Shown here piece after piece: positions 53,561 through 61,989 of a stretch of DNA of 64,000 bases (position 1 is its first letter; the number at the start of each line of letters is the position of its first letter). This DNA comes from Vibrio tapetis subsp. tapetis (GTDB lineage Bacteria > Pseudomonadota > Gammaproteobacteria > Enterobacterales > Vibrionaceae), in contig NZ_LT960612.1 in the NCBI RefSeq assembly GCF_900233005.1, forward strand, positions 806,001 through 870,000. The letters are read 5' to 3'. Made by a program: the position numbers and the translations under genes. The notes beneath the pieces were generated by a model, which saw nothing but the letters and a program-made list of their open reading frames with translations, was not told where the DNA came from and made no database searches.

Positions 53561-53941
53561 TTATTTTTTGTGAGCGATAGCTTCAACTTCGACAAGAACG
53601 CCTAATGGCAAGTCTTTTACTGCAAAGCAGCTACGTGCTGGGCAGTCTGTTTTGAATAGATCTGCGTAAACGGCGTTGAAGGCGGCGAAATCAGAGATGT
53701 TCGCTAAGTAACAGGTCGTTTTTAGGACTGTTTCTGCGTTACCACCACCTGCTTCTAGAACACTCACTAAGTTCTTAAGAGACTGAACGCTTTGCTCGGT
53801 GATGCCACCTTCAACTACTTTACCTGTTGCGCTATCAACCGGAAGTTGACCTGATGTAAAGATCATGCCGTTGAATTCAGTACCGTGAGAGTAAGGACCA
53901 ATAGCAGCAGGAGCTGACGGAGAAGTAACTACAGTTTTCAT
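53561..53941 (-). CDS. ridA: RidA-family enamine/imine deaminase
   Basis: 126 residues, the typical YjgF/RidA trimer subunit: AAIGPYSHGTEFNGMIFTSGQLPV near the start, conserved Arg in CPARSCFAVKDLP, and the ending GVLVEVEAIA. It hydrolyses reactive 2-aminoacrylate and related imines to 2-oxo acids. It is the first gene of a two-gene operon with a cysteine desulfidase that makes exactly such an intermediate, so the pair forms a detoxifying catabolic unit. A CRP-type site and a TGCA array lie in the upstream region. Confidence 0.93.
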   Translation of the reverse strand: MKTVVTSPSAPAAIGPYSHGTEFNGMIFTSGQLPVDSATGKVVEGGITEQSVQSLKNLVSVLEAGGGNAETVLKTTCYLANISDFAAFNAVYADLFKTDCPARSCFAVKDLPLGVLVEVEAIAHKK

Positions 53942-54005
53942 AGGTTCTACCTTTAATGTTTGTTTTAATCTTCAAAGATTTGTTGTGGAGCCTTGAAGGT
54001 TATTG

Positions 54006-54053
54006 TGCAAATTATCTTGCAAACAATAATGCAAAAATAATTGCATAAAGAAA
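54006..54053. promoter_or_regulatory. TGCA array: four units in exact 12-bp phase
   Basis: TGCA begins at 54006, 54018, 54030 and 54042 with AT-rich spacers. Further TTGCA copies follow at about 54151, 54167 and 54194. It lies between the ridA and azlC starts. It looks like an oligomeric protein-binding array; the protein is unknown. Confidence 0.55.
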
Positions 54054-54071
54054 ACTTAGTATTACATTAAA

Positions 54072-54087
54072 CGTGACGAAAGTCACA
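54072..54087. promoter_or_regulatory. CRP-type site between ridA and azlC
   Basis: CGTGACGAAAGTCACA matches the CRP dyad TGTGA-N6-TCACA at nine of ten fixed positions. It could serve either divergent operon. Binding is inferred. Confidence 0.55.
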
Positions 54088-54238
54088 ATTCGTGCCTATT
54101 TTGTGAGGTTAATAGCGCTAAAATTGATCTGGATGCGTGATCAAATTAATTTGCAGTTAAAATTACTTGCAAAAGTTGCGATATCAAATAAAGTTGCATT
54201 CATAAAATAATTTGACATAAACCTATGGGTTGATTGGT

Positions 54239-55027
54239 ATGAAGAAACAACTGATGAGTGCGGGCTTTAAGGTAATTGCTCCGTTGTGTATTGGCGCTTT
54301 CCCTTTTTCTTTTATAGTTGGAGCGGTAAGTATTCAAGCTGGCATGGATGTCTTTCAAAGTACGCTGTGGGCGTTTACTGTTTTCGCCGGATCTGCACAA
54401 ATGGTGGCGCTGGGTCTTTTTCAGTCTGGCGCGAGTATGGCCGTTATCATGTTGACGACATTCATTATTAATCTTCGTCACATTTTATACAGTGCTTCTT
54501 TATCTGAGCATGCAAAAGAATATCCCCTCCATATCCGTATGCTGATGTCTTATGGCTTAACTGACGAAGTTTACGCCGCAACAATTACTGAGGTGAGAGA
54601 AGAAAAAGAAGGCCGTCATTGGTTTTATCTTGCTGCAATGGGCGGCTTCTGGGCTAACTGGGTAATTGCGAATTTGCTAGGTGCTTTGGTGGGAAGTTCA
54701 TTCCCTGATATTGCCAACTATGGCTTAGAGTTTGCGATGGTTGCAGCATTTATAGCGATTGTTATTCCTCAGGTAAAAAGTCGTGAGTGTATTATCGCAG
54801 CCGTTGTGGCAACCGTATCAGGCATTCTTTTGTCTGGCCTTCCGCATTCATTAGGTTTAGTCATTGCCGCCGCGATTGGTGTTTTTGCTGGTTATCAGAT
54901 GGATCTCGCGACTGAACGTGAGGAAGCTGAAGCGCTGATAAAAAAATCACAAGCTCAGGAAAAACAAGAAGAGACATTAACCGAACAAGTGCACGTTGCA
55001 CTGCCAACCGCAAATAACGAGGCCTAA
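54239..55027 (+). CDS. azlC: AzlC-family branched-chain amino-acid exporter subunit
   Basis: About 262 residues from the ATG at 54239; an in-frame TTG 9 bp upstream is less likely. It has the AzlC pattern APLCIGAFPFSFIVGAVSIQAGMD, a pair FAGSAQMVALGLFQSGAS and NLRHILYSASL, and about seven helices, then an unusual charged tail (TEREEAEALIKKSQAQEKQEE) of about 45 residues. AzlC pairs with AzlD in amino-acid efflux. The adjacent azlD starts 5 bp after its stop. The acidic-basic tail is not part of the core family. Confidence 0.9.
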   Translation: MKKQLMSAGFKVIAPLCIGAFPFSFIVGAVSIQAGMDVFQSTLWAFTVFAGSAQMVALGLFQSGASMAVIMLTTFIINLRHILYSASLSEHAKEYPLHIRMLMSYGLTDEVYAATITEVREEKEGRHWFYLAAMGGFWANWVIANLLGALVGSSFPDIANYGLEFAMVAAFIAIVIPQVKSRECIIAAVVATVSGILLSGLPHSLGLVIAAAIGVFAGYQMDLATEREEAEALIKKSQAQEKQEETLTEQVHVALPTANNEA

Positions 55028-55031
55028 TACT

Positions 55032-55355
55032 ATGGATTATTCAACATTCATCATTCTTACACTTGGTATGGCAGCCATTACTTTTGTTATTCGTTTTTCG
55101 GTAATCGGTATGGCCGGTTCGTTCGAGATGTCTGAACGAGTAAAACGTACTTTGCGTTTCGTTCCTATCACGGTGTTACCTGCGATCATCGCTGTTGAAG
55201 TGTTGGGTACCGGCACTGATCTGGCATTCAATCTTGATAACCCGAAAGTGTTGGCCGCAATTGTGTGTACGATAGTTAGCTTACGTTTTGATCTTGTATG
55301 GGTAGTTGTGAGTGGCATGGTGTCACTGATTATATTCCAAAATATACTGGCATAA
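55032..55355 (+). CDS. azlD: AzlD-family partner subunit of the exporter
   Basis: 107 residues from the ATG at 55032 (MDYSTFIILTLGMA); the longer frame is a shadow of the azlC tail. Four helices with the AzlD signature FVIRFSVIGMAG and RFVPITVLPAIIAVEVL. It forms the exporter with AzlC. Facing the cysteine-catabolic ridA-cyuA operon across a shared regulatory region, the pair could export excess amino acids, which is inference. Confidence 0.9.
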   Translation: MDYSTFIILTLGMAAITFVIRFSVIGMAGSFEMSERVKRTLRFVPITVLPAIIAVEVLGTGTDLAFNLDNPKVLAAIVCTIVSLRFDLVWVVVSGMVSLIIFQNILA

Positions 55356-55482
55356 ACGAACAGTTGGGAGCAGAGCAGTGTGATAGCTGCTCAGTAAGAG
55401 GCCCGGTTTTCTCGGACTAGGTCTTTTACTTAAGGACGTACGAATTGTTAAATGGGTATGGCAATTTGTACGAAAATAGAAA

Positions 55483-55510
55483 GGCGCTCGAAGTATCGAG
55501 CGCCTTTTTT
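55483..55510 (+). terminator. Terminator after azlCD
   Basis: Perfect 9-bp stem GGCGCTCGA/TCGAGCGCC with a 4-nt loop and six T, some 130 bp past the azlD stop. It is also the nearest terminator for the convergent HAD gene. Confidence 0.88.
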
Positions 55511-55553
55511 GATCAATATGTTGCGATACGGCACCAATCACAGATACCGCGCA

Positions 55554-56288
55554 TTAAGTATTGCCCTGAAATGCTTGCCAGAACTTTAACCCTTCCAACA
55601 CGCCTTGCGCGTGAGTTGCTTTACTGGTGTAAACATTTTCCAACTTAGATAAGTGAGCCACTTCCTTGTAGTGATTGGCGACCAAAATGGAATTGATACC
55701 GCAGATGGTTAACATGGCAGTGTCGTTTGCGGAATCTCCGGCAACGCAGACTTCATTGGCTGTCAAATTGTTCTTAGCCATTAGATGATGAATGGCACTG
55801 GCTTTGTTGATGCCTTCCGGTGTGACATCTAGATACCAATCGTGGGAATAAGTGAGATCAACGGTCACACCGTGTTGCTGTAGGATCGCGACGATTTCGT
55901 CATATTGTTTCTTATCAAGCTTCCCCTCAAAAGTGCACTTATAGGGGCCTTGATGATTGGGGTTACAATCACCAAGGTAACGTAAGTTGCGAAGCGCATT
56001 ATGTACCGCGGGTTTGTTCCAGCTAGCGTGTAGATTTTTTTGCCACTCGGAATCCGTTGTTAGCTCGTGGCCGTGATGAATTTGTGTGCCCACGTCACTA
56101 ATAATGGTACGTGGTAACGGATAGTTATTGCCAGCGAGCCCTTGTTTAATTAGGGGGAGAGTTCGTCCTGTCGCAATGACAAAGCTTAAGTCAGAGTGTT
56201 CATTCAAGTAATCAGTAAATTGTTCTACCCCAGACGAAGATCCTCCATCGAGCGTGCCATCGAAGTCGCATACCAGCATTTTTATCAT
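55554..56288 (-). CDS. HAD-superfamily phosphatase (Cof/sucrose-phosphatase-like)
   Basis: 244 residues. HAD motif I is VCDFDGTLDGG, motif II FVIATGRTLPL, Lys in INKASAIHHLM and motif IV VAGDSANDTAML, with a C2B-type cap between motifs II and III. This places it in HAD subfamily IIB, close to sucrose-6-phosphate or mannosyl-3-phosphoglycerate phosphatases. The substrate cannot be decided. It is convergent to the azl operon and stands alone. Ribosome-binding AGGG lies upstream of the ATG. Confidence 0.85.
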   Translation of the reverse strand: MIKMLVCDFDGTLDGGSSSGVEQFTDYLNEHSDLSFVIATGRTLPLIKQGLAGNNYPLPRTIISDVGTQIHHGHELTTDSEWQKNLHASWNKPAVHNALRNLRYLGDCNPNHQGPYKCTFEGKLDKKQYDEIVAILQQHGVTVDLTYSHDWYLDVTPEGINKASAIHHLMAKNNLTANEVCVAGDSANDTAMLTICGINSILVANHYKEVAHLSKLENVYTSKATHAQGVLEGLKFWQAFQGNT

Positions 56289-56621
56289 GGTGAATCCCTG
56301 AAGTGTTATAAGCCATCGCTTAAGGATGGTGAGATACGTGCAGTGAATTACGGTTTATCTCGTTTCAAATTACAGGTTGATGTCATTCTTTTTTAGATAC
56401 AAGACTAGGCCTTAGAATTTGCAGATTGGTTCAAAGATTGTACACCTAAGAGCAAATGTCACTAGGGTTAAACAGATTACGTCGATTTAGGGCGATTCCA
56501 TATAGAGAGAAGTCACTATTGTGCTAATATGCCGCGTTCTGCTATATGGACGAACTACAAATCTCACTGTTTGATTGAGCGTAGTGAACCTCGACCATAA
56601 TGATTTAATGAGGATACAAAT
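56289..56621. other. Intergenic region between the HAD phosphatase and an 86-aa gene
   Basis: About 330 bp, AT-rich. It holds the HAD gene's leader and the promoter of the small gene. No gene, repeat or RNA signature is seen. Confidence 0.5.
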
Positions 56622-56882
56622 ATGAGCAAGTTAACTGCTGCAGAGCGCAAAGCGAGAGATGAAGAACGTTTTTCTCAGCGTGTGAATGAGCGCAGAGAAA
56701 AGGGCGAAGATGTCGTGGCATACGCGCTAGCAAATAAAAAAGCGGTTAAGTTCCTGACTAAATCTGAGCGTCGCAGCCTTAAAGAGAGAAAAGCCGCGCT
56801 GCAAGATGAAGCGAACTTAAAAGAGCAAGAAGAGCTAAAAAGAATCGCAGCGGCATTTCAAGGCGAAGATAACGCGGAATAG
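56622..56882 (+). CDS. Small highly charged helical protein, unknown
   Basis: 86 residues, almost all Lys/Arg/Glu/Ala, forming a predicted long helix or coiled coil (AERKARDEERFSQRVNERR, RRSLKERKAALQDEANLKE). GAGGATAC precedes the ATG and a strong terminator follows the stop, so it is a real gene. It has no cysteine and no known motif. Such proteins often bind nucleic acid or ribosomes, but no assignment is possible. Confidence 0.7.
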   Translation: MSKLTAAERKARDEERFSQRVNERREKGEDVVAYALANKKAVKFLTKSERRSLKERKAALQDEANLKEQEELKRIAAAFQGEDNAE

Positions 56883-56933
56883 CACCAAGCTTCTCGTGCT
56901 CATGTTTTAGCGCCAATAGCTATCATGAGTAGC

Positions 56934-56970
56934 AAAAAAGGCGAGCCATTGATGATGGCTCGCCTTTTTT
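56934..56970 (+). terminator. Terminator after the 86-aa gene
   Basis: Perfect 10-bp stem GGCGAGCCAT/ATGGCTCGCC, 5-nt loop, six T after and six A before. Confidence 0.9.
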
Positions 56971-57085
56971 ATTGCAGCACCAAATGCTTAAGCGGTTGAG
57001 CCCGATAGCGCTAGAGCGTCGTATAAATTCGCGCTACCATTAGAGTGCTTTGTTTTATTTTCAACATGTCGGACTTTTTCATACC

Positions 57086-57523
57086 ATGGCTAAACGCTCT
57101 GCTCAGATTCAAATGATTTCGTATGGGATCTACAACACGTGGGATTCTCGTACCAAAGCTCTGCCTAAAATCCAAGAATTCACCACGACTATCGTTGCAC
57201 AAGAAGAGGTGGAATTTGGTTTTACTGTAAATATTAAGAAAGCCAAAGGTGAACGCATGAAATATTGCATCACTCATCCTGGTATTATCAATAAAAAAGG
57301 CAAAGTACTTGCCCCATTTGATGGTGAAGAGCACGTGGGTAGTAACGACTGGACATTTTATCTCGGCGACACTATCCAACTTTTGCACCCAGTAGATGGC
57401 CTAGAAAGTAACCTAGGTGAATGGCACATGGTATTGGAAATGCAAGGTAACGTGATCGCTGAGAAAACGTTTAAAGTGGTGGCCCGCGACGAAGGCCAGT
57501 TTTGGAAGAATAGAGGTTTCTAA
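57086..57523 (+). CDS. DUF3859-like protein
   Basis: 145 residues from the ATG at 57086; the upstream frame (from 57050) lacks support. The sequence (AQIQMISYGIYNTWDSRTKALPKI, WTFYLGDTIQLLHPVDGLESNLGEWHMVLEMQG) is a compact beta-sandwich of the DUF3859 type. No signal peptide, so cytoplasmic. Function is unknown. It is monocistronic and lies just upstream of the LacI-type gene. Confidence 0.75.
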   Translation: MAKRSAQIQMISYGIYNTWDSRTKALPKIQEFTTTIVAQEEVEFGFTVNIKKAKGERMKYCITHPGIINKKGKVLAPFDGEEHVGSNDWTFYLGDTIQLLHPVDGLESNLGEWHMVLEMQGNVIAEKTFKVVARDEGQFWKNRGF

Positions 57524-57655
57524 CAGAGCATGATCTTGGCGGAAAGGCGTATTAATTACACTGTTATCTCGTATTGCCAATAAACCATATTCTAAAACAT
57601 CGATTTTCTGTTATCTTTCCATTTAAACAGTAGTTTATGGTCTTAAGAGGCATGG

Positions 57656-58660
57656 ATGGCGACAATTTCTGATGTATCCCGTATGGCGGGCGTTTCCAAA
57701 GCAACGGTTTCGCGTGTAATTAATGGGACAGGACAAGTCAAAGAGAGCACACGAGCGCTTGTTACTGCTGTGATGAAAGAGCTTAATTATAAGCCGAGTT
57801 CAGTCGCACAAGCATTGGCAACAAAAAGCGGTAATAGCATTGGTTTGGTACTGTCGGATTTTACGGGCAGTTACTTTGGTATCTTACTCAAGCAAGCGTC
57901 AGTTAGCGCGGATAAAATGGGTAAGCAGCTATTGATTGCTGATGGCCATAACCAAGCCGAAAGTGAACTTGAGGCGGTTCATTCCTTAGTTGAAAAAAAA
58001 TGTGATGTGATTGTTCTATATAGCAGAATGCTATCAGGTGAACAGGTCATCGCATTGAATAAGTCGATCGACATCCCTTTGGTAAATGTTGGACGAAGGC
58101 TACCAGAGGAAGCAGGCTATTCCATTGCTTTTGATCAAAAGCATGCTGTTGAAATGGCGTTGGAGCACTTAATTGCTTTGGGTCACCGTGACATTACGTA
58201 TGTTGGACCTGAGCCGAAAACACCGACATCTATTTCCCGTGCTGAAGGTTTTGAGCAAGCCGTATTAACGCAGGCTGATCAAGGCTTAGTATCTCGTCAT
58301 TGTTATTGCCCGTTTGGATTTATCGAAGGCTATGCGGCGGGTCAGAAACTGTTAAATAGTGGCCAATATGGCAGTGCTATTTTGGCGGCTTCAGATGACA
58401 TTGCCGTTGGTTGTATTAAAGCGTTTACCGAAAGGGGAGTTAACGTGCCAGAGCAGGTATCGATCGTCAGTATCGATAACGATCCATGCAGTGCGTTTGT
58501 TACGCCGTCCCTAACCACCATCGATCTACCTATTCAAGCCATTATGGCGAGAGCAATGGAAGTGGCTCAGCAGTTAGTCATCGGAACTTTGGAATTTGAG
58601 TCTGAAATGATGCGTGGTCATTTAGTGCTTAGAGACTCGACCAAGTCTGCTAAACAATAA
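57656..58660 (+). CDS. LacI-family repressor, probable regulator of the adjacent PTS operon
   Basis: 334 residues. The LacI helix-turn-helix lies at 1-50 (TISDVSRMAGVSKATVSRVINGTGQV), the hinge around YKPSSVAQALATKS, then a periplasmic-binding-protein-like effector domain (GLVLSDFTGSYFGILLKQ to SPSLTTIDLP-like end). Tandem GTAACCGGTTAC-type operators are found 270 bp downstream, right before the PTS genes, matching the half-site type seen for LacI proteins. The effector is probably a phosphorylated or free disaccharide. Similar to AscG-type regulators. Confidence 0.9.
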   Translation: MATISDVSRMAGVSKATVSRVINGTGQVKESTRALVTAVMKELNYKPSSVAQALATKSGNSIGLVLSDFTGSYFGILLKQASVSADKMGKQLLIADGHNQAESELEAVHSLVEKKCDVIVLYSRMLSGEQVIALNKSIDIPLVNVGRRLPEEAGYSIAFDQKHAVEMALEHLIALGHRDITYVGPEPKTPTSISRAEGFEQAVLTQADQGLVSRHCYCPFGFIEGYAAGQKLLNSGQYGSAILAASDDIAVGCIKAFTERGVNVPEQVSIVSIDNDPCSAFVTPSLTTIDLPIQAIMARAMEVAQQLVIGTLEFESEMMRGHLVLRDSTKSAKQ

Positions 58661-58671
58661 TGCTTAAAAAG

Positions 58672-58697
58672 TGCTCACTCCTAATCGTGAGCATTTA
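58672..58697 (+). terminator. Weak terminator after the lacI-type gene
   Basis: TGCTCAC/GTGAGCA stem with an 8-nt loop and only three T, so possibly a leaky stop. Confidence 0.45.
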
Positions 58698-58932
58698 ACT
58701 GATTTCCGAGTTCTTGTCGGTAATAACTCGCAGACTATCCCTCTAGTTTTATGTCACTTATATTACCTAAATCTCACCGTTATACGTTCGTAATGTCTTT
58801 ATCTCGGAACTTTCTGTTGTTTCTATCAATAGACCTATATCACTCTTCATAGTTAATTCTCGACTAAAAATTAGATCTCGCTAGCATAAGCTGTATGAAT
58901 ATTGATCGACGTGGTGATTGTTGGGGTATATA

Positions 58933-58959
58933 TGTAACCGGTTACCGAAACCGGTTACA
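58933..58959 (+). promoter_or_regulatory. Tandem LacI-type operators before the PTS operon
   Basis: The perfect palindrome GTAACCGGTTAC (58934-58945) and a second AACCGGTTAC (58949-58958) lie side by side 45-70 bp upstream of the IIB start. Their placement at the promoter fits repression by the LacI protein encoded next door. Confidence 0.75.
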
Positions 58960-59002
58960 TTTTTTATTCTCAGTGTAGGAAAGAAACCTAAGGAGAGGAA
59001 CA

Positions 59003-59326
59003 ATGAAAATATTTTTATGTTGTGCCGCTGGAATGTCGACAAGCATGCTCGTGACCAAAATGGAGCAAGCAGCGAAGGAAAAAGGAGTGAGTTGTGAAAT
59101 TTCAGCTCATTCAATTGCTGAATTTGATGAGTGCATTCAGTGGAGCGATGTCTGCTTAGTGGCGCCACAGGTTAAATTCAAATATGAAGAATTCAAGAAA
59201 ACCGCAACACAATTAGGTAAAGGGTGCGGGCTGATCAACATGATGGATTACGGGCTATTAAAAGGTGACGCAGTCTTGGCGCAAGCAATGGAATTGTACC
59301 CAGCACAGACAACAGTGGAGAGTTAG
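59003..59326 (+). CDS. PTS lactose/cellobiose-class IIB component
   Basis: 107 residues, AAGGAGAGG before the ATG. The phospho-acceptor Cys loop CCAAGMSTSMLV begins at residue 6, the standard P-loop-like site of IIB cellobiose proteins. It takes phosphate from IIA and passes it to the sugar during transport by IIC. It is the first gene of the four-gene operon. Confidence 0.93.
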   Translation: MKIFLCCAAGMSTSMLVTKMEQAAKEKGVSCEISAHSIAEFDECIQWSDVCLVAPQVKFKYEEFKKTATQLGKGCGLINMMDYGLLKGDAVLAQAMELYPAQTTVES

Positions 59327-59330
59327 TACA

Positions 59331-60677
59331 ATGGCTATTTTTGATAAGGTATTAAGTTTTGTAGAAAATGTCGTGGCTCCCGTTGCAGGTAAAATCTCGG
59401 CGCAGAAACATGTCAATGCGATTAAAGATGGATTTGTATCAACGATGCCATTTTTGATTGTTGGTTCTATGCTGCTAGTGCTGGCGTTCCCACCTTCTGA
59501 AGGCAATTTCTTTTTCGACGGCTGGCATGGGTTGATTGCAGCAATCGGCCACGACAATATTATGACCCCATTCCAACTGAGCATGGGTATATTCGCCTTG
59601 TACGCGTCGTTCGGTATTGGTTTTAGTTTGGCTGAAGCGTACAAACTGCGCCCGATGAACACCGGGATGCTGTCGATGTTTGCATTTTTACTTGCAGCGG
59701 CACCCATGGTGAACGTCGATATCGGAGGCGTATTACCCGGTGCATTCCTAGGGGGTACGGGAGCGTTTACTGCGATTATTTGTGGTTTATTTGTCCCAGA
59801 AATGCAGCGTTTACTCATTAAATACAACATTCGAATCAAAATGCCAGCCGCTGTACCACCAAAAATTTCGGCTTCTTTCGACTTGTTAATTCCTATCGTG
59901 GTCATTTCCATCATTGTGATGTCTATGAACGTGTATCTTGAGCAATATGGGATGAAAATTCCGTCGGCTATCATGCAGTTGTTCCAGCCACTTGTTCTTG
60001 CTTCTGACAGTTTCATTGCGTGTTTGATTGCGGTTCTCTTGGTTCAAATGCTTTGGTTTAGTGGTATTCACGGTGGTTCAGTTGTGGGCGGTATTATTGG
60101 TCCAATGCTATTGATCAACCTTGGTCTTAACCAAGATGCGTTAGCTGCAGGCGAGCCGCTTCCGGCTATCTTTATTAACCCAGTGATGGACTTCTTCATC
60201 TTCGTTGGTGGGGCGGGTGGTACGTGGGGCTTAGTTGTCTTAATGATACGTTCTAAAGCCACTCAACTTAGAACCATTGGTAAAATGTCGATTGTTCCTG
60301 GTACGTTTAATATCAACGAGCCTGTGATTTTCGGTACGCCAATTGTCATGAACCCTATCTACTTCATTCCATGGATGCTCGCTCCAACCTTGAATACCGC
60401 TATTGTGTGGATGGCATTCAAAACAGGCTTCCTCGCTAAGATCATCGCGATTCCACCTTGGACGATGCCAGCGCCAATTGGTGCCATCATCGCGACCAAC
60501 TCAGGCACAGCAGCACTGGTTGTTTTAAGCAGCATCATTGTGAGTTCCATTGTTTTCTATCCTTTCCTTAAAGTACATGAAAGGCAGCTACTAGCTGAGG
60601 AGAAAGCGATGGAAGAGAAAGCACCAAGCACGACTACCACGGTTAACGGAGGCGACTTAGATGCAGTTCGAAATTAA
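59331..60677 (+). CDS. PTS lactose/cellobiose-class IIC permease
   Basis: 448 residues from the ATG at 59331 (the longer frame from 59265 is the end of the IIB gene read in another frame). About ten membrane helices, family start FVENVVAPVAGKISAQKHVNAIKDGF and the substrate-region motif PGTFNINEPVIFGTPIVMNP, as in cellobiose/diacetylchitobiose permeases (CelB/ChbC). The C-terminus overlaps the IIA gene by 17 bp. Substrate may be a beta-glucoside or chitobiose, not decidable. Confidence 0.93.
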   Translation: MAIFDKVLSFVENVVAPVAGKISAQKHVNAIKDGFVSTMPFLIVGSMLLVLAFPPSEGNFFFDGWHGLIAAIGHDNIMTPFQLSMGIFALYASFGIGFSLAEAYKLRPMNTGMLSMFAFLLAAAPMVNVDIGGVLPGAFLGGTGAFTAIICGLFVPEMQRLLIKYNIRIKMPAAVPPKISASFDLLIPIVVISIIVMSMNVYLEQYGMKIPSAIMQLFQPLVLASDSFIACLIAVLLVQMLWFSGIHGGSVVGGIIGPMLLINLGLNQDALAAGEPLPAIFINPVMDFFIFVGGAGGTWGLVVLMIRSKATQLRTIGKMSIVPGTFNINEPVIFGTPIVMNPIYFIPWMLAPTLNTAIVWMAFKTGFLAKIIAIPPWTMPAPIGAIIATNSGTAALVVLSSIIVSSIVFYPFLKVHERQLLAEEKAMEEKAPSTTTTVNGGDLDAVRN

Positions 60678-61023
60678 CAGCGAATCAGACATATCTGAAG
60701 AATTCTTGATGACGTTACTGTGTCAGGTTGGTGAGGCTCGTTCTGCTTTTATGGAAGCAATGCGAGTAGCAAGAAAAGGCAAATTCACCGAAGCGGAGGC
60801 TCTGCTTAAATCAGGAGATGCTGCGCTGGTTCAAGTACATAAATCGCAAACCTCATTGATCGGGTTTGATGAAGGGGCAGGTAAGGTCACCATGACGTTA
60901 ATCCTGACTCATATTCAAGATCATATTATGACAACGATGTTGTGTCGTGAGTTAGCAGAAGAAATTGTTGCTATTCATTATCAGTTGCAAAGGAGCAAGG
61001 CCCATGAAGAAGCGCATATTTGA
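60661..61023 (+). CDS. PTS lactose/cellobiose-class IIA component
   Basis: 120 residues, all-helical with the active-site segment THIQDHIMTTML; the His preceding IQDH is the phosphorylation site. It starts inside the end of the IIC gene (17 bp overlap) and its own last codons overlap the next gene by 20 bp, so all are tightly coupled. Confidence 0.92.
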   Translation: MQFEINSESDISEEFLMTLLCQVGEARSAFMEAMRVARKGKFTEAEALLKSGDAALVQVHKSQTSLIGFDEGAGKVTMTLILTHIQDHIMTTMLCRELAEEIVAIHYQLQRSKAHEEAHI

Positions 61024-61885
61024 TTACACGTCGGAAGACGTTCGCGTTGCGTCACGAGAGCAAATAGTAACGAGCATTCGTAACTCTGAAGGCCGTACCA
61101 TTATGGTCGAAAATGTGGTGTCAATTACACCACCAATCGACCTTGTTTCTGGTCCTGAAATTGCGGCCGCTTTCGGTGCAGATATGATCACACTCAATTG
61201 CTTGGATGTAATGAATCCACAAATCAAAGTGTTGTCAGAAATTTCCGACGAATACCTGTCTATTGAAGAGGTTAAAAAGTTAACAGGCCGATTAATCGGA
61301 TGCAACTTAGAGCCAATTCCAACGGGTGTTGGCAACGTGGATATCGGCAGAACCGTAACTAAAGAAACGGTTGAAAAGGCGGTAGAACTTGGGCTTGATT
61401 ACGTCATGCTAACAGGAAATCCGGGTAACTGTGTAACCCAAGAGACGATTCTTGATGCCATTGGCTTAGTTCGAAGCGTGTCAAAAGACATCATCGTAGT
61501 CGCCGGGAAAATGCATGCCGGTGGCGTCGGTAACGACTATAACCTGAGTATTGTTCCTGGATTTGCTGAAGCGGGCGCAGACATCATGATGTTCCCGGCA
61601 CCGTATACCACTCCGGGTGTGTGTGCCGATACCGCGAAAGAAATGATGTCGGCAGTGCACGCGAGTGGCATGCTGGGCATGCTAGCGATTGGTACATCTC
61701 AAGAAGGGGCGACGGAGTCTTACATTGAACAAGTGGCAATGGCGTCTAAAGCCGCCGGGGCCGATATTGTGCATATCGGTGATGGCGGTTACAGCGGCAT
61801 CGCGCCACCAGAAAACATCATGCGATTAGGGGTGACCCTACGTGGCCGTCGTCACCAATTCAAACGTATGATCAACCGTAGATAA
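61004..61885 (+). CDS. DUF7916-like TIM-barrel protein of the PTS operon
   Basis: 293 residues from the ATG at 61004, which has AAAGGAG upstream; the longer frame from 60965 reads out of the IIA gene. The sequence has the repeating beta-alpha pattern of a TIM barrel: ADMITLNCLDVMN, LIGCNLEPIPTGVGN, YVMLTGNPGNCVTQE, IIVVAGKMHAGGVG, ADIMMFPAPYTTPG, GMLAIGTSQEGAT, ADIVHIGDGGYSG. It resembles barrels such as DUF7916 proteins that accompany PTS genes, where one might expect a phospho-beta-glucosidase. No such glycosidase is encoded here, so it may process the imported sugar phosphate. The reaction is unknown. Confidence 0.7.
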   Translation: MKKRIFDYTSEDVRVASREQIVTSIRNSEGRTIMVENVVSITPPIDLVSGPEIAAAFGADMITLNCLDVMNPQIKVLSEISDEYLSIEEVKKLTGRLIGCNLEPIPTGVGNVDIGRTVTKETVEKAVELGLDYVMLTGNPGNCVTQETILDAIGLVRSVSKDIIVVAGKMHAGGVGNDYNLSIVPGFAEAGADIMMFPAPYTTPGVCADTAKEMMSAVHASGMLGMLAIGTSQEGATESYIEQVAMASKAAGADIVHIGDGGYSGIAPPENIMRLGVTLRGRRHQFKRMINRR

Positions 61886-61908
61886 TGTAAAGCCTGCTCA
61901 ATAAGATC

Positions 61909-61940
61909 AAGCCAGCCCATTCCCCCTATGGCTGGCTTTT
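61909..61940 (+). terminator. Terminator of the PTS operon
   Basis: Perfect 9-bp arms AAGCCAGCC/GGCTGGCTT with a 12-nt loop and a short T run. Confidence 0.75.
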
Positions 61941-61989
61941 CTGCATGTGTCACCTTTCATGCCTCTAATGATAGGACGCTTAGGGGCTG

